Notes: generated from the sequence alone by a model not told the origin. DNA of 64,000 bases from Desulfovibrio sp. JC022 (GCF_010470665.1 NZ_VOPZ01000008.1:124001-188000); one strand, 5' to 3'. Shown: positions 42,701 through 52,402, numbered from the stretch's first letter. Numbers and translations are program-made.

Positions 42701-43714
42701 ATGTTAGAAACCATATGGTTCTTGTTATGGGGCTTACTCTGGGCCATCTATTTCATGCTCGACGGGTATGATCTGGGTCTGGGGTCCATGATGCCCTTTC
42801 TGGCCAAGGACGAAAAAGACAGAAAAGCAATTTATAAATCCATAGGCCCCTTCTGGGACGGTAACGAAGTATGGCTCATCACCGCCGGTGGTGTAACTTT
42901 TGCCGCATTCCCCAAGGCATATGCGGTAATGTTCAGCGGTCTTTATACCGCACTCATGCTGCTGCTCATCGCCCTGATCATCCGCGGTGTATCCTTTGAA
43001 TTCAGAGGACTGGTTGAAAGCGAATGGTCCCGCAAATTATGGGATAAAGCCATGGTTGTAAGCAGCTTCCTGCCCGGACTGCTCCTCGGCGTTGCCTTTG
43101 CCAACATCTTCATGGGTATCCCCATCGATGAAAACGGCGTATTTCAGGGCAACCTGTTTACCCTGCTCAACCCTTACGGTCTCGGCGGCGGTATTCTTTT
43201 TGTTCTGCTTTTCGCCCAGCACGGTTGCCTCTGGCTTGCAGTGCGTACTGAAGGTGAACTCAATGAACGTGCCGGCAACCTTGCTGCAACCATCTGGCCG
43301 ATTCTGGCGGCAGTTTATATTGCCTTCCTGGCCCTTACCGGGGTATACACTCAGCTGCTCAGCAATTACTTGGCCTACCCGGCCCTGATGCTGATCCTGT
43401 TGATCCCGATCTTTGCAATCGTCAAGGTTCGCACCCTTATCGCAGCACGCAAGTGGTGGAAAGCATGGGCCTGCTCTGCTGTCCTTATTGTATCCACCAC
43501 CATGTTCGGTATAATTGGACTATTCCCGGCCCTGCTGCCTTCCAGCATCAATCCGGCATATTCCATCACCATCCAGAATGCTGCATCAAGTCAGCTGACC
43601 CTGAAGATCATGCTGACGGTTGCACTTATCATGGTCCCCATCGTCATCGGTTACCAGTTCTGGATGCATAAAGTATTTGCAACCAAGATCACCGACGAAG
43701 ATCTGGGCTACTAG
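42701..43714 (+). CDS. cydB: Cytochrome bd oxidase subunit II
   Basis: 337 residues with eight or nine membrane segments. Signature FMLDGYDLGLGSMMPFL near 18 and FWDGNEVWLITAGGVTFAAFP near 50. AAGGAG before the ATG. No cydX or cydCD is seen nearby; assembly genes must be elsewhere. It forms the oxidase with cydA, 25 bases upstream. Confidence 0.96.
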   Translation: MLETIWFLLWGLLWAIYFMLDGYDLGLGSMMPFLAKDEKDRKAIYKSIGPFWDGNEVWLITAGGVTFAAFPKAYAVMFSGLYTALMLLLIALIIRGVSFEFRGLVESEWSRKLWDKAMVVSSFLPGLLLGVAFANIFMGIPIDENGVFQGNLFTLLNPYGLGGGILFVLLFAQHGCLWLAVRTEGELNERAGNLAATIWPILAAVYIAFLALTGVYTQLLSNYLAYPALMLILLIPIFAIVKVRTLIAARKWWKAWACSAVLIVSTTMFGIIGLFPALLPSSINPAYSITIQNAASSQLTLKIMLTVALIMVPIVIGYQFWMHKVFATKITDEDLGY

Positions 43715-43746
43715 CAAACTGAATCCAATTACGGAGAACAACTGAA

Positions 43747-44253
43747 ATGTCTAACAAGGTTCTTGAAAAAGCACTTAACGAACAGCTCAACGCTGAAATG
43801 TACTCTGCATACCTTTACCTTTCCATGTCCGCCTACTTCAGCGACATCGGACTGGACGGCTTTGCCACTTGGATGCGGGTACAGGCCAAGGAAGAGCAAT
43901 TCCACGCCATGAAGTTCTACGATTACATCAATGAACGCGGCGGCCGTGTACTCCTCACTGCCATCGAAGCTCCCAAAACCGAATGGGATTCCCCGCTGGC
44001 ATGCATTGAGGCTGTGCTTGAGCACGAGAAGCATGTTACTTCACTGATCAACAATCTCGTAAACCTCGCAATCGACGAAAGAGATCACGCTACCAACATC
44101 TTCCTGCAATGGTTCGTAACCGAGCAGGTTGAAGAAGAAGACAGCGTGAACGCAGTACTGAACAAGCTACGCCTGCTCAACGGAGAAGGCAACGGCATGT
44201 TCATCCTTGATAAGGAACTTAGCACCCGCGTATTTAACGCACCCGCTGAGTAA
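43747..44253 (+). CDS. ftn: Ferritin
   Basis: 168 residues, cytosolic. Ferroxidase-centre residues are seen: Glu17 ([14 protein letters not shown]), Glu50 and His53 ([10 protein letters not shown]), and Glu94 and Glu127 in the later helices ([18 protein letters not shown]). This is the non-heme bacterial ferritin type; the heme-ligand Met of bacterioferritin is absent. It closes the oxygen block with a strong terminator after it. It is a second iron store besides the ferrosome-like cluster. Confidence 0.96.
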   Translation: MSNKVLEKALNEQLNAEMYSAYLYLSMSAYFSDIGLDGFATWMRVQAKEEQFHAMKFYDYINERGGRVLLTAIEAPKTEWDSPLACIEAVLEHEKHVTSLINNLVNLAIDERDHATNIFLQWFVTEQVEEEDSVNAVLNKLRLLNGEGNGMFILDKELSTRVFNAPAE

Positions 44254-44275
44254 TCCCTGTTTCTGCACAGACTCT

Positions 44276-44322
44276 AAACGGCCTTACCCCCGATTCAATT
44301 TGAGGGTAAGGCCGTTTTTTTA
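44276..44322 (+). terminator. Terminator of the cyd-ftn operon
   Basis: Stem AAACGGCCTTACCC / GGGTAAGGCCGTTT (44276-44289, 44304-44317) and seven T. Confidence 0.93.
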
Positions 44323-44403
44323 TGCCTTTAATCATTCTCATTTATTTTGTTGGAAAAATCAGCCAATATACACGCGCTAATAAACATACAATCCTCACGC
44401 ATA

Positions 44404-46098
44404 ATGCAAGAACACAAGTCCACATATATAAAGATACTGCTCCTTACCCTATTGTTCATGGTAAGCGCGTGCGTCCAGACAACGGGCGAGAGCGAAACTA
44501 AAGCAGTGAGTGGCTGTCTTGATCTCAGCGAATGGAATTTCGAGAAACAAGGGCCTGCCGCACTTGACGGGGAATGGGAATTTATTACTGGCGAATCTGA
44601 TTACAAGAACGCATCTCCAAAAGATTTTTTCTCCATCCCCTCTTTATGGAAAGGCGAAACAACACAGGGCAGCCCTGTCCACAGCAAAGGAAAAGCTCTA
44701 TACCGCCTGAAATTAAAACTTAGCCCTGAATCAATTGCAGATTCGTTCTATATTTCAGGGGTACTTTCGGTGTGCAATGTGCTGGTAAACGGAAAACAGG
44801 TCGGTTCATCCGGGACAGTCGGTTCTGATGTCCAATCTGAAAAACCCGAAAAACATCTTATCACCCCGTCATTTGCTCACGACAACGGAATTGTAGATAT
44901 CGCCATTGAAGTATCAAACTTTCACAACAAGGAAGGTGGCATCAATTCCAGCATACTTTTCGGCAGCCATGAACAGATTGAAGACCTGATCAATTACCGG
45001 CGCATTTCAGGAGCCATTATCGGCGGCGCATTGCTGATCATGGGCATTTTCCATCTTGTAATTTTCAGCATGCGTAGGGCCAGCCGGGAAAATCTTTACT
45101 TCGGCGGATTCTGCTTTGTCTGGTGCATTGCCACGATTTTTAATCCGCCCTCAGGCTTTCTGGCCGAAGAGATTCTATCCTTAGACTGGAGCTGGTATAT
45201 AAAAATATGTCTGCTGCCCACCGGGCTGGCCATTCCCCTTTTGCTGGTCTTTTATAACTCAATTTTCCCCCAGAAATACGGAAAACAAATCTGCTGGTTG
45301 TACTCATCAATCGGCGGAATCTATTGTGTTTACACTCTCATCACCCCGCCGGGGGCATATTCCGCAGCTGCTTTCGCCTACTTCCTGATTACCCGGACGG
45401 CGTACATTTACCTGATTGCATCTTTCCTGAATGACCTGCGCAGAAAAAGAAAAGGGGCAATCTATCTCGCTCCGGGATATCTGGCTCTTTTTTTGGCAGA
45501 ATTCGATGAAATCCTCTTTGACCTGAATATTTTCGGATCGGCTGACTTCACGCCCTACGGCACTTTTATCTTCATCCTCTCATATTCCCTGCTCATGTCG
45601 GCCCGCTTTGCAGAGACCTTGTCCCGCTATGAACTGGTCAGCGAAGAATTGGAGGTTCACAAGAAAAAAGAACAGAATCATAAAATGGTCCAGCAACACC
45701 TTTCCAGAAAGCTCGACTCGCTGGAGAAAGAAACCATCGCCGTCAACCGCGAGCTGACCAATGTGCTTGCCCGAAAAACGGAAGAAAAAAAGCCGGACAA
45801 GCGTGATCTGGCTGTCCGGCTAATGAATGAATCCCTTGAATGCTGGGAAAAATGTACAGGCAAAAGCAAAGCCGATCTGGCTTCGGAGTCAGGAATCTGG
45901 AATATCTACTTTGAGAAAGACGGATACGCCCGGACCCAGACCCTTGACCGCTATCTGAGCATAGAGACCCTGCCCGAACGCCCGCGCTTGAAAAACATCT
46001 ATGCTACTGCGGAATTCGTCATCAGCAATTGTTCGCAGAAGGCTGAATCAACCGCCCAGCTTGAAAAAAATCTCAATCAGCTAAAAAAGATGTCGTGA
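44404..46098 (+). CDS. 7TMR-DISM lipoprotein receptor with coiled coil
   Basis: 564 residues from ATG 44404; a TTG 19 codons upstream is open but no ribosome site is clear at either. A lipobox FMVSAC at the end of the signal peptide marks a lipoprotein. Residues 35-200 form a galactose-binding-like 7TMR-DISM extracellular domain (SFYISGVLSVCNVLVNGKQV), then seven membrane helices (about 205-400), a coiled coil (about 400-470), and a C-terminal domain (480-564) with CWEKCTGKSKADLASESGIW and RTQTLDRYLSIETLP. I know that last block only as a conserved ending of Desulfovibrio signalling proteins. No catalytic output domain is seen, so it must signal through a partner. Confidence 0.78.
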   Translation: MQEHKSTYIKILLLTLLFMVSACVQTTGESETKAVSGCLDLSEWNFEKQGPAALDGEWEFITGESDYKNASPKDFFSIPSLWKGETTQGSPVHSKGKALYRLKLKLSPESIADSFYISGVLSVCNVLVNGKQVGSSGTVGSDVQSEKPEKHLITPSFAHDNGIVDIAIEVSNFHNKEGGINSSILFGSHEQIEDLINYRRISGAIIGGALLIMGIFHLVIFSMRRASRENLYFGGFCFVWCIATIFNPPSGFLAEEILSLDWSWYIKICLLPTGLAIPLLLVFYNSIFPQKYGKQICWLYSSIGGIYCVYTLITPPGAYSAAAFAYFLITRTAYIYLIASFLNDLRRKRKGAIYLAPGYLALFLAEFDEILFDLNIFGSADFTPYGTFIFILSYSLLMSARFAETLSRYELVSEELEVHKKKEQNHKMVQQHLSRKLDSLEKETIAVNRELTNVLARKTEEKKPDKRDLAVRLMNESLECWEKCTGKSKADLASESGIWNIYFEKDGYARTQTLDRYLSIETLPERPRLKNIYATAEFVISNCSQKAESTAQLEKNLNQLKKMS

Positions 46099-46123
46099 CC
46101 GAAAATTTCCGATCACGACATCT
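46088..46123 (-). terminator. Terminator of the double-propeller gene
   Basis: AGATGTCGTGA / TCACGACATCT (46088-46098, 46113-46123); the minus-strand reading ends in six T. It overlaps the stop codon of the convergent receptor gene. Confidence 0.82.
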
Positions 46124-46148
46124 AATCACAATCCTTAAATTAACTATT

Positions 46149-49100
46149 TCATCCGCTTATCCTGCGAACACAAATCCCCAACAAAGCGACGAAAAACAAT
46201 CCGCAAAGCTCCATAGACATTCCACCCTGTGGGTTCATTACACATCCGGTACTGCCACCGGAAGATCCGCTTGATCCACCAGATGAAACCGTTCCGGGAA
46301 CCACAGGATCAAGAATCACACCGGGTGTGTCATCAAGATCGTAGTCGCCGTTATCTTTCACTGAATAATTAATTGTGTAAGTCCGCGCGCCCACGAGGAT
46401 CGTCTTCGGGTCAATATACTGCCCGCTGTTGCCTTCATCGGTGATCCAGAAATAACCTTCTTCAGAAGGATTCTTGCCGGAGCTGTAGGTAAAGCTCTTG
46501 GATTCTTTATTGGGAAAAAGTTTGAAAAGAGCGACTTCTTCAGCCTTGCGCTCACCAAGGCTTGAGCTGTTGAAACAGAAATACGCGACTTTCCCGGCTG
46601 TTACTGAGGCTGTAAATTCATAGACATTTGCCCCGAGCATAGAGTTCATGCCCGGTGTCTGGTGCTCATCCTTGATTTCCGCTGCGGTCTTCACCTTTTT
46701 AGTTACCGAAGTCACGATTGCTCTGGTGCCTGTGGGCTGTGTTGTAACAGGGCTTACAGTTTTGTCTGCGCATATATCAGGACCGCTAATATTGCTCGTT
46801 TTAAAAAGGTATGCAGCTCTATGTCTTCCATACTTCAAAAAATCGGGGACAGCTAAATCTCCCCCTGCAACACAATAATCTCCTTGAATGGCTACAGCGC
46901 AATCAACTTTAGATCCCGGCTCGGTCTCTACATCTGAAATCCTTTTGACTATACCCCAAGTACCTATATCAGATTGACTTTTGGAAAACAGATAAGCTCC
47001 ATTACCTGATCCAATAAGAGCAAGATCTCCTGAAAGAGAAACATCGTGACCAAATTCGTCATCTGCATAGGAATAAAGAGTTCCATCATTCAACACGGGC
47101 TTAAACTTTTTCACTATTCCCCATTGATCCGCCCCTCCTTTATCTTTGGAATAAACATAGGCAGCACCCTCAACTGTATAACCTCGAGAGCCAACCAAAA
47201 GCAGATCTCCTGAAGTAGAAAGACTATAACCGAAGCGTAAATTTTTCGTAGTATCACTACTACCGTCGTCATTTTGAGCATGAATCTTTCTTTCTGTTTT
47301 CCAATCCTTGTCTATCTCTGCATCTCTGGAGTAAATATATACACATCCGGCCCTTATCTTCTCCCAGCCTATTCTTTTACCTGAGGCACCTACGATAATT
47401 TTCCTATCGACTATAGCTAATGATTCTGCAAACCTCAGGCTGTCCTGAGCCTCCAAGAGGCCATCCTCATTCTGCGGCATTAATGTTTGATGATGCTTCC
47501 ATTGCCCTTGATTCTCCTGATCAGGTAAATAGACCTCAGCTCTTCCCGAATTTTCACGTCCTGCATAATCATGACTGCTTTGACCTATAACCATAAGATC
47601 GTCACAAAGGACTACACTGTTACCGAATTCTCCACCATGCTCCGATAACTGTGGAACAATCTTCTGAACAAATCCCCAATTATTATTGCCCCCAATATTC
47701 CTCCCAAATACATACGCGGCCCCAGCACGCCTATCCAAATCAGAGTTAAGTCCCTTAGCAGTTATGACCAAATAATTATTTGATATAGCAACAGCACTGC
47801 CCAAAGACATCTCCCAAGGATTACTCTCTTCCGAAGCTAAAACAATTCTCTTCAGGAATCCCCATTTTCCCGTTCCGCCTCTATCCTTTAAATAAAGGTA
47901 TACGGCTCCGGCTCTTGGGACAGCTCCTGAATCCTCAAATGGAGCGCAGATTGCTAACGTATCATTATTAATTGCAATCCTTTCCCCAAACTGAGAATCA
48001 GCCGCCAAAGCTGAATTAGATTGTATTTTTTGAATCAACTCTACCGGGGGAGAAGCCACAGAAACGACAGGACTTGCGATCAATCCTAAAAGCAACAAAG
48101 AAAAAGCCATCTCTTTTAGGGCACGTTTTCTGCCTACTCCACGTACAATGATCCCCAGCAAACCGACCACAAACAGCATGCAAAGCTCCACAGAGAATCC
48201 CGCCTGCGGATTCAGCACACACCCGGTACCGCCCGATCCACCGGAAGTCCCCGGAACGACCGGGTCGTTAATCACCCCCGGGGTATCATCGAGATCGTAG
48301 TCACCGTTATCTTTTACGGAGTAGTTAACCGTGTAAGTCCGCGCGCCCTCAAGAATCATCTTCGGGTCGATATACTGCCCGCTGTTGCCTTCATCGGTTA
48401 TCCAGAAGTAACCTTCTTCCGAAGGATTCTTACCGGAACTGTAGGTAAAGCTCTTGGATTCCTTATCCGGGAAGAGCTTGAAGAGGGAAACATCCCCTGC
48501 TGCGCGCTCACCGAGACTGGAACTGTTAAAACAAAAGTAGGCTACTTTCCCGGCAGTAACGGTGGCGGTAAATTCATAGACATTAGCACCGAGCATGGAA
48601 TTCATACCCGGGGTCTGGTGCTCTTTTTTGACCTCTGCTGTTGTCTTCACTTGTTTTGCAACCGAAGTCACGGTCGCACTGGTACCTGAAGGCTGTGTTG
48701 CTGTAGGGCTGACTGTTTTGTCAGTGCAGCTGTCAGGGCTGACTATGTTGGAAGCTTTAAAAATATATGCCGCTCCGGCATTATTGAAAGTCTCTTCTGT
48801 TTTGGATTTTGTGCTGACGACACTGTAATCTCCGTGGATGGATACAGCTGTAGCCAGCTTGGAATCCGGCTCAGTCTCGCTATCGTTTATAATTTTTACA
48901 ATTCCCCAAGAGCCGACATCGGATTGACTTTTTGAGAACAGGTATGCTCCGCGATCTGAAGCCACTAAGGCCAGATCTCCGGAAATAGACAATTCCTTAC
49001 CAAAAAAGGAACCTTCATAAGTATACTGAGTTCCGTCCCCGCGCACTGCGGTCAGTTTCTTTACTATGCCCCATTGATCAGCCCCGTTCTTATCCTTGGA

Positions 49101-50090
49101 AAAGATATAGGCAGACCCTACATAGTTATCACTGCCTACGGGCGTACGCGCTGCCCCTACGAGGAGAAGATCAGCGGAAAAATCAACATCGTACCCGAAA
49201 TACATTCCCGCCAGAACATCAGATTCGCCATTATCCTTTCGAGCTGTAAGTTTCTTGACAATCCCCCATCCGCCAGCACCGACATTCCTGCTAAAAACAT
49301 AAACCGCCCCGGCCTCGACCTTTCCGCCAGCTTCCTTGCCCCGGCCGCCGACAGCAATCAAATCTCCCGAAACGTCAACAGAAGAACCGAACTGCAAGGA
49401 AGCTTCCCTTTCTACGACCCCATTTTCATCTTGGGCAACAAGTGTCTTGTCGAGCTTCCATTGTCCGGGATTATCCGGGTCAGGCTCATAAACATAGGCA
49501 CTTCCCACATCCGCTATTGTGGCAACCTCCAATAATCTACAGCCAATAACTATTGTATCTCCACAAACAGCAACGCTGTTCCCGAACTGACCCCAACTGG
49601 CAGGAGTCACAGGATTGATAACCTGCATAAGTCCCCATTCATCGTCACCACCCTTATTCCTGCCGAGAATATAAACTCTTCCTGCATTGGTGGTGCCGTC
49701 ATAATCTTCAGCCATGGCGGAGATAATCAGATAGTTACCGGATAAAGCCATAGCCATGCCGAAATTGGTACTCGCTTCCGTAATCCCGAGATCAGCAGCT
49801 GTGATTTTCTTGAAAAATCCCCAAGTACCTGCTCCCCCGGAATCCTTGTAATAAATATAAACAGCACCTCTGGCAGTCTCCCCGGCAATATCTTCGCCTA
49901 TAGCCGAAACGACAAGAGTGTCATTGCTAATAACGGACATACGCCCATAGTTGGCATTAGCTTTGAGCGACCCCGGATCGTGATCAGCGGCAGTAATCTT
50001 TTTAAGCAATTCCACCGAAGGGGCTGCAGGGCAAAAGGCGGGACACAAAATCACCCCCAAAAAAATCAGGGAAAGAATCAGCTTTTTCAC
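46149..50090 (-). CDS. Giant exported protein: two fused seven-bladed propeller units
   Basis: 1,313 residues from GTG 50090 (AGGAG seven bases upstream). The signal peptide ends FCPAAPS. Unit 1 has seven FG-GAP-like blades (for example GDLIAVGGRGKEAGGKVEAG then WGIVKKLTA), then a beta domain and a Gly/Ser-rich stretch leading to TGCVLNPQAGFSVELCMLF, a Cys-TM-Arg sorting-signal-like tail. Directly after comes RKRALKEMAFSLLLLGLIAS, a second signal peptide, then a second set of seven blades and an equivalent tail ending CVRRISG. So two complete tandem genes seem joined in frame; the second ATG is 48110. Probable surface or envelope protein; ligand unknown. Rare codons and AT-richer stretches occur in unit 2. 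Confidence 0.82.
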   Translation of the reverse strand: MKKLILSLIFLGVILCPAFCPAAPSVELLKKITAADHDPGSLKANANYGRMSVISNDTLVVSAIGEDIAGETARGAVYIYYKDSGGAGTWGFFKKITAADLGITEASTNFGMAMALSGNYLIISAMAEDYDGTTNAGRVYILGRNKGGDDEWGLMQVINPVTPASWGQFGNSVAVCGDTIVIGCRLLEVATIADVGSAYVYEPDPDNPGQWKLDKTLVAQDENGVVEREASLQFGSSVDVSGDLIAVGGRGKEAGGKVEAGAVYVFSRNVGAGGWGIVKKLTARKDNGESDVLAGMYFGYDVDFSADLLLVGAARTPVGSDNYVGSAYIFSKDKNGADQWGIVKKLTAVRGDGTQYTYEGSFFGKELSISGDLALVASDRGAYLFSKSQSDVGSWGIVKIINDSETEPDSKLATAVSIHGDYSVVSTKSKTEETFNNAGAAYIFKASNIVSPDSCTDKTVSPTATQPSGTSATVTSVAKQVKTTAEVKKEHQTPGMNSMLGANVYEFTATVTAGKVAYFCFNSSSLGERAAGDVSLFKLFPDKESKSFTYSSGKNPSEEGYFWITDEGNSGQYIDPKMILEGARTYTVNYSVKDNGDYDLDDTPGVINDPVVPGTSGGSGGTGCVLNPQAGFSVELCMLFVVGLLGIIVRGVGRKRALKEMAFSLLLLGLIASPVVSVASPPVELIQKIQSNSALAADSQFGERIAINNDTLAICAPFEDSGAVPRAGAVYLYLKDRGGTGKWGFLKRIVLASEESNPWEMSLGSAVAISNNYLVITAKGLNSDLDRRAGAAYVFGRNIGGNNNWGFVQKIVPQLSEHGGEFGNSVVLCDDLMVIGQSSHDYAGRENSGRAEVYLPDQENQGQWKHHQTLMPQNEDGLLEAQDSLRFAESLAIVDRKIIVGASGKRIGWEKIRAGCVYIYSRDAEIDKDWKTERKIHAQNDDGSSDTTKNLRFGYSLSTSGDLLLVGSRGYTVEGAAYVYSKDKGGADQWGIVKKFKPVLNDGTLYSYADDEFGHDVSLSGDLALIGSGNGAYLFSKSQSDIGTWGIVKRISDVETEPGSKVDCAVAIQGDYCVAGGDLAVPDFLKYGRHRAAYLFKTSNISGPDICADKTVSPVTTQPTGTRAIVTSVTKKVKTAAEIKDEHQTPGMNSMLGANVYEFTASVTAGKVAYFCFNSSSLGERKAEEVALFKLFPNKESKSFTYSSGKNPSEEGYFWITDEGNSGQYIDPKTILVGARTYTINYSVKDNGDYDLDDTPGVILDPVVPGTVSSGGSSGSSGGSTGCVMNPQGGMSMELCGLFFVALLGICVRRISG

Positions 50091-50275
50091 AACGGGACTC
50101 CTGACAGACAAATTTAAACTTTGGTAAACAGACCTGTTCGAAAACAGCCTCCGCACTTAAAACTACAATTTTACCAAATCCTTCAGGCTTGTAATTTGTC
50201 AAAAGATTTCCACGTGAATTCCCGTGAAAAAACAAATAAACGGCTTATTTATCAATACCTTATCTAAAAACGCAC

Positions 50276-50308
50276 AAAGCCCCTGAAGCAGAACTTCAGG
50301 GGCTTTGT
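50276..50308 (-). terminator. Terminator of the EF-hand gene
   Basis: AAAGCCCCTGAAG / CTTCAGGGGCTTT (50276-50288, 50294-50306) between two minus-strand genes. Confidence 0.82.
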
Positions 50309-50338
50309 GGATCAGATCATTAAGAATTATTAATCAGC

Positions 50339-51109
50339 TTAATATTGGAATTTTACCGAAGATTGAGAGGCGGCAGCAAAAAATTCCGAAGCCTGATTCT
50401 GGTAGGCACGAATTCCCGCCATGTGTCTTGCAGAAGGACCTTGCTGCTGTTCTTTCTGTTCAGATTCATCAGTTTTTTCAGCGTTGATCCCAGCCAGCTT
50501 TTCGGCCTGCAGTTCTTCTTCCTCAGAAACAACTCCGTCTTTATTCAGATCCTTTTCTTCTTCATCTTCTTCCTTGCGGAAAAAATTCTTTTCGAACTCA
50601 GACAAAGCCTCGGAGAATAAACTTCCATCCCCCTGCTCCTCTGGCTGTTGCTCTTCACCTACTACAGAGTCTATGTCAGCCTGCGAGACTTTCCCGTCTC
50701 CGTCTGAATCAAGCATGTTGAATGTATCTTCATCCAGACCGCTCTCTTCAAAGCCGACCATCTGCTGAGCTGCAGGATTAGGGGCCTTGGCGGCAACTTC
50801 TTCCGCCTGCTGCATCTGGACATCCAGCTTGCCAAGCTCACCTTTTTCCTTTTGCAGCTTATCAAGAACAGCCTGAACTTCAGAAGGAGAAACCTGACCA
50901 TTGCCATCAGCATCAAGCTTGGAGAACTTCTCCTTGGTCAGCCCTGACTCATCAAAGCTAAGGACGCCATTGCTATCCTTATCTTTGGAAATCATTAAGG
51001 AATCAAGAAAATCACCCTGCTGTCTTTGCTCTGAAATTCTTGATTCATCGGGAGCGTAGCCCGCACTCAGCTGCGAACTTTCAGGACCGTCAATTCCTGA
51101 AATACTCAT
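50339..51109 (-). CDS. EF-hand calcium-binding protein
   Basis: 256 residues, strongly acidic and Gln/Glu-rich, with no signal peptide, with AGGAG before the ATG. Four EF-hand loops are seen: DKDSNGVLSFDE (about 43-54), DADGNGQVSPSE (66-77), DSDGDGKVSQAD (133-144) and DLNKDGVVSEEE (192-203). Each keeps Asp/Asn at positions 1, 3 and 5; position 12 is Glu in three and Asp in one. The regions between are low-complexity. The C-terminus ends VKFQY. Calcium buffer or sensor; no catalytic domain. It lies next to the double-propeller gene, separated by its own terminator. Confidence 0.85.
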   Translation of the reverse strand: MSISGIDGPESSQLSAGYAPDESRISEQRQQGDFLDSLMISKDKDSNGVLSFDESGLTKEKFSKLDADGNGQVSPSEVQAVLDKLQKEKGELGKLDVQMQQAEEVAAKAPNPAAQQMVGFEESGLDEDTFNMLDSDGDGKVSQADIDSVVGEEQQPEEQGDGSLFSEALSEFEKNFFRKEEDEEEKDLNKDGVVSEEEELQAEKLAGINAEKTDESEQKEQQQGPSARHMAGIRAYQNQASEFFAAASQSSVKFQY

Positions 51110-51358
51110 CTAAATACTCCTGGTTAATCCGCACTTAACGGACGGTAATAATTGCCTGACAGAAAACATTAAGAAAACTAAAGCAATTATCATTCCAGCA
51201 CTCAGAACCATAACCAGCACCAATCGCAGAGTTTTTCAGGAACAACGTCAGTACTTCCTTCTCAATACATTAGAAACCTGTAGTACAGGGATGCTACCCC
51301 CTCCGTTGTGTCGTTTGTTAATCTGCTCCAATCAACACAACAAAACAGGAGACAGACA

Positions 51359-51916
51359 ATGGCTAAAAAAATTCTGATGATCGTTGGCGACTTTGTGGAA
51401 GACTACGAAGTGATGGTTCCCTTTCAGGCCCTGCAAGCCATGGGCTTTAATGTAGATGCTGTCTGCCCGGAAAAGAAAGCCGGAGAACAGGTCGCCACGG
51501 CAGTGCATGACTTTGAAGCCCAGCAGACCTATCTTGAACGGCCCGGACACAACTTCACTCTCAATGCCGACTTTGACAGCGTGAATACAGGGGATTATGC
51601 TGCTTTGGTGATTCCCGGCGGCAGAGCTCCGGAATACCTGCGCCTTAACGAAAAAGTGCTCGATATGGTTCGAGATTTTTCCGACCGCCCCATTGCAGCA
51701 GTCTGTCACGGACCACAGCTCCTTGTTGCAACCGGAATACTCAAAGGTAAAAAAGTATCCGCCTACCCGGCCTGCGCTCCCGAAGTGCGTCTCGCCGGAG
51801 GGGAGTATGTTGAAATTGGACTTGATGATGCCATTTGCGATGGCAATCTCATAACCGCTCCCGCATGGCCGGCCCACCCTAAATGGCTGCGCCTGCTGGT
51901 TGACCGGATCGGTTAA
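51359..51916 (+). CDS. DJ-1/PfpI family protein
   Basis: 185 residues from ATG 51359 (AGGAG eight bases upstream). DJ-1/PfpI fold with the nucleophile elbow [14 protein letters not shown] (Cys116), the conserved acidic residue near Glu17 (DFVEDYEVM) and [12 protein letters not shown]. Members are stress proteins with glyoxalase, deglycase or protease-like claims; the exact activity cannot be read. It is followed by a small ribbon-helix-helix gene on the same strand. Confidence 0.9.
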   Translation: MAKKILMIVGDFVEDYEVMVPFQALQAMGFNVDAVCPEKKAGEQVATAVHDFEAQQTYLERPGHNFTLNADFDSVNTGDYAALVIPGGRAPEYLRLNEKVLDMVRDFSDRPIAAVCHGPQLLVATGILKGKKVSAYPACAPEVRLAGGEYVEIGLDDAICDGNLITAPAWPAHPKWLRLLVDRIG

Positions 51917-51974
51917 TCCCTTCATCCAAGCGATGCACAAAAGGGGGGAGCAAACGAACACAAGAGGTAGAGCA

Positions 51975-52241
51975 ATGTGCGAATTATATGCTTCCACCCC
52001 GCCGCCTGAATATGAACAAGTAACCAAATCCATAAGAATTAACGGTGCAGTGACCAGCATTCGGCTGGAGCAACGATTCTGGAATATATTAGATGAACTT
52101 GCAGTAGAAGAAGAAACCAGTACCGGTAAATTCATTTCATCACTTCACAACGAAGCGTACAGCCTGAACGGAGAGATCTCCAACTTCGCGTCCCTGCTAC
52201 GGGTTGCTTGCACAACATATCTAGTCAACAAAGCTGCATAA
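51975..52241 (+). CDS. Ribbon-helix-helix domain protein (RHH_4-like)
   Basis: 88 residues from ATG 51975, with AGAGG upstream; a longer frame overlaps the previous gene and is unlikely. Residues 20-80 read VTKSIRINGAVTSIRLEQRF then WNILDELAVEEETSTGKFIS, the beta-strand plus two-helix pattern of RHH_4 proteins. Likely a small DNA-binding or toxin-antitoxin-like regulator; no toxin gene adjacent. Its terminator follows. Confidence 0.8.
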   Translation: MCELYASTPPPEYEQVTKSIRINGAVTSIRLEQRFWNILDELAVEEETSTGKFISSLHNEAYSLNGEISNFASLLRVACTTYLVNKAA

Positions 52242-52258
52242 TAGCCCTTCATAACAAT

Positions 52259-52298
52259 GAAAAAGCCCGCTTGAAGATTACTTCAAGCGGGCTTTTTT
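52259..52298 (+). terminator. Terminator after the RHH gene
   Basis: Perfect 16-bp stem AAAAGCCCGCTTGAAG / CTTCAAGCGGGCTTTT (52261-52276, 52281-52296) and T run. Confidence 0.95.
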
Positions 52299-52402
52299 CG
52301 CATCCACATTGACACGTTTTTTTAATCCGTATACACCAAACACATATCGAAACATAATAATACCGCAACAACCGCTGACCAAACCGTAAACTTGAGGTAG
52401 CT

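Noticed and set aside
41680-42747. 355-codon open frame opposite cydA/cydB
   Set aside because: Same reason; it crosses two real genes and begins in neither a promoter nor an RBS context.
52299-52402. Cobalamin riboswitch ahead of the chelate importer
   Set aside because: The leader is only about 100 bases, AT-rich and without the conserved B12-box; nothing like it was seen.
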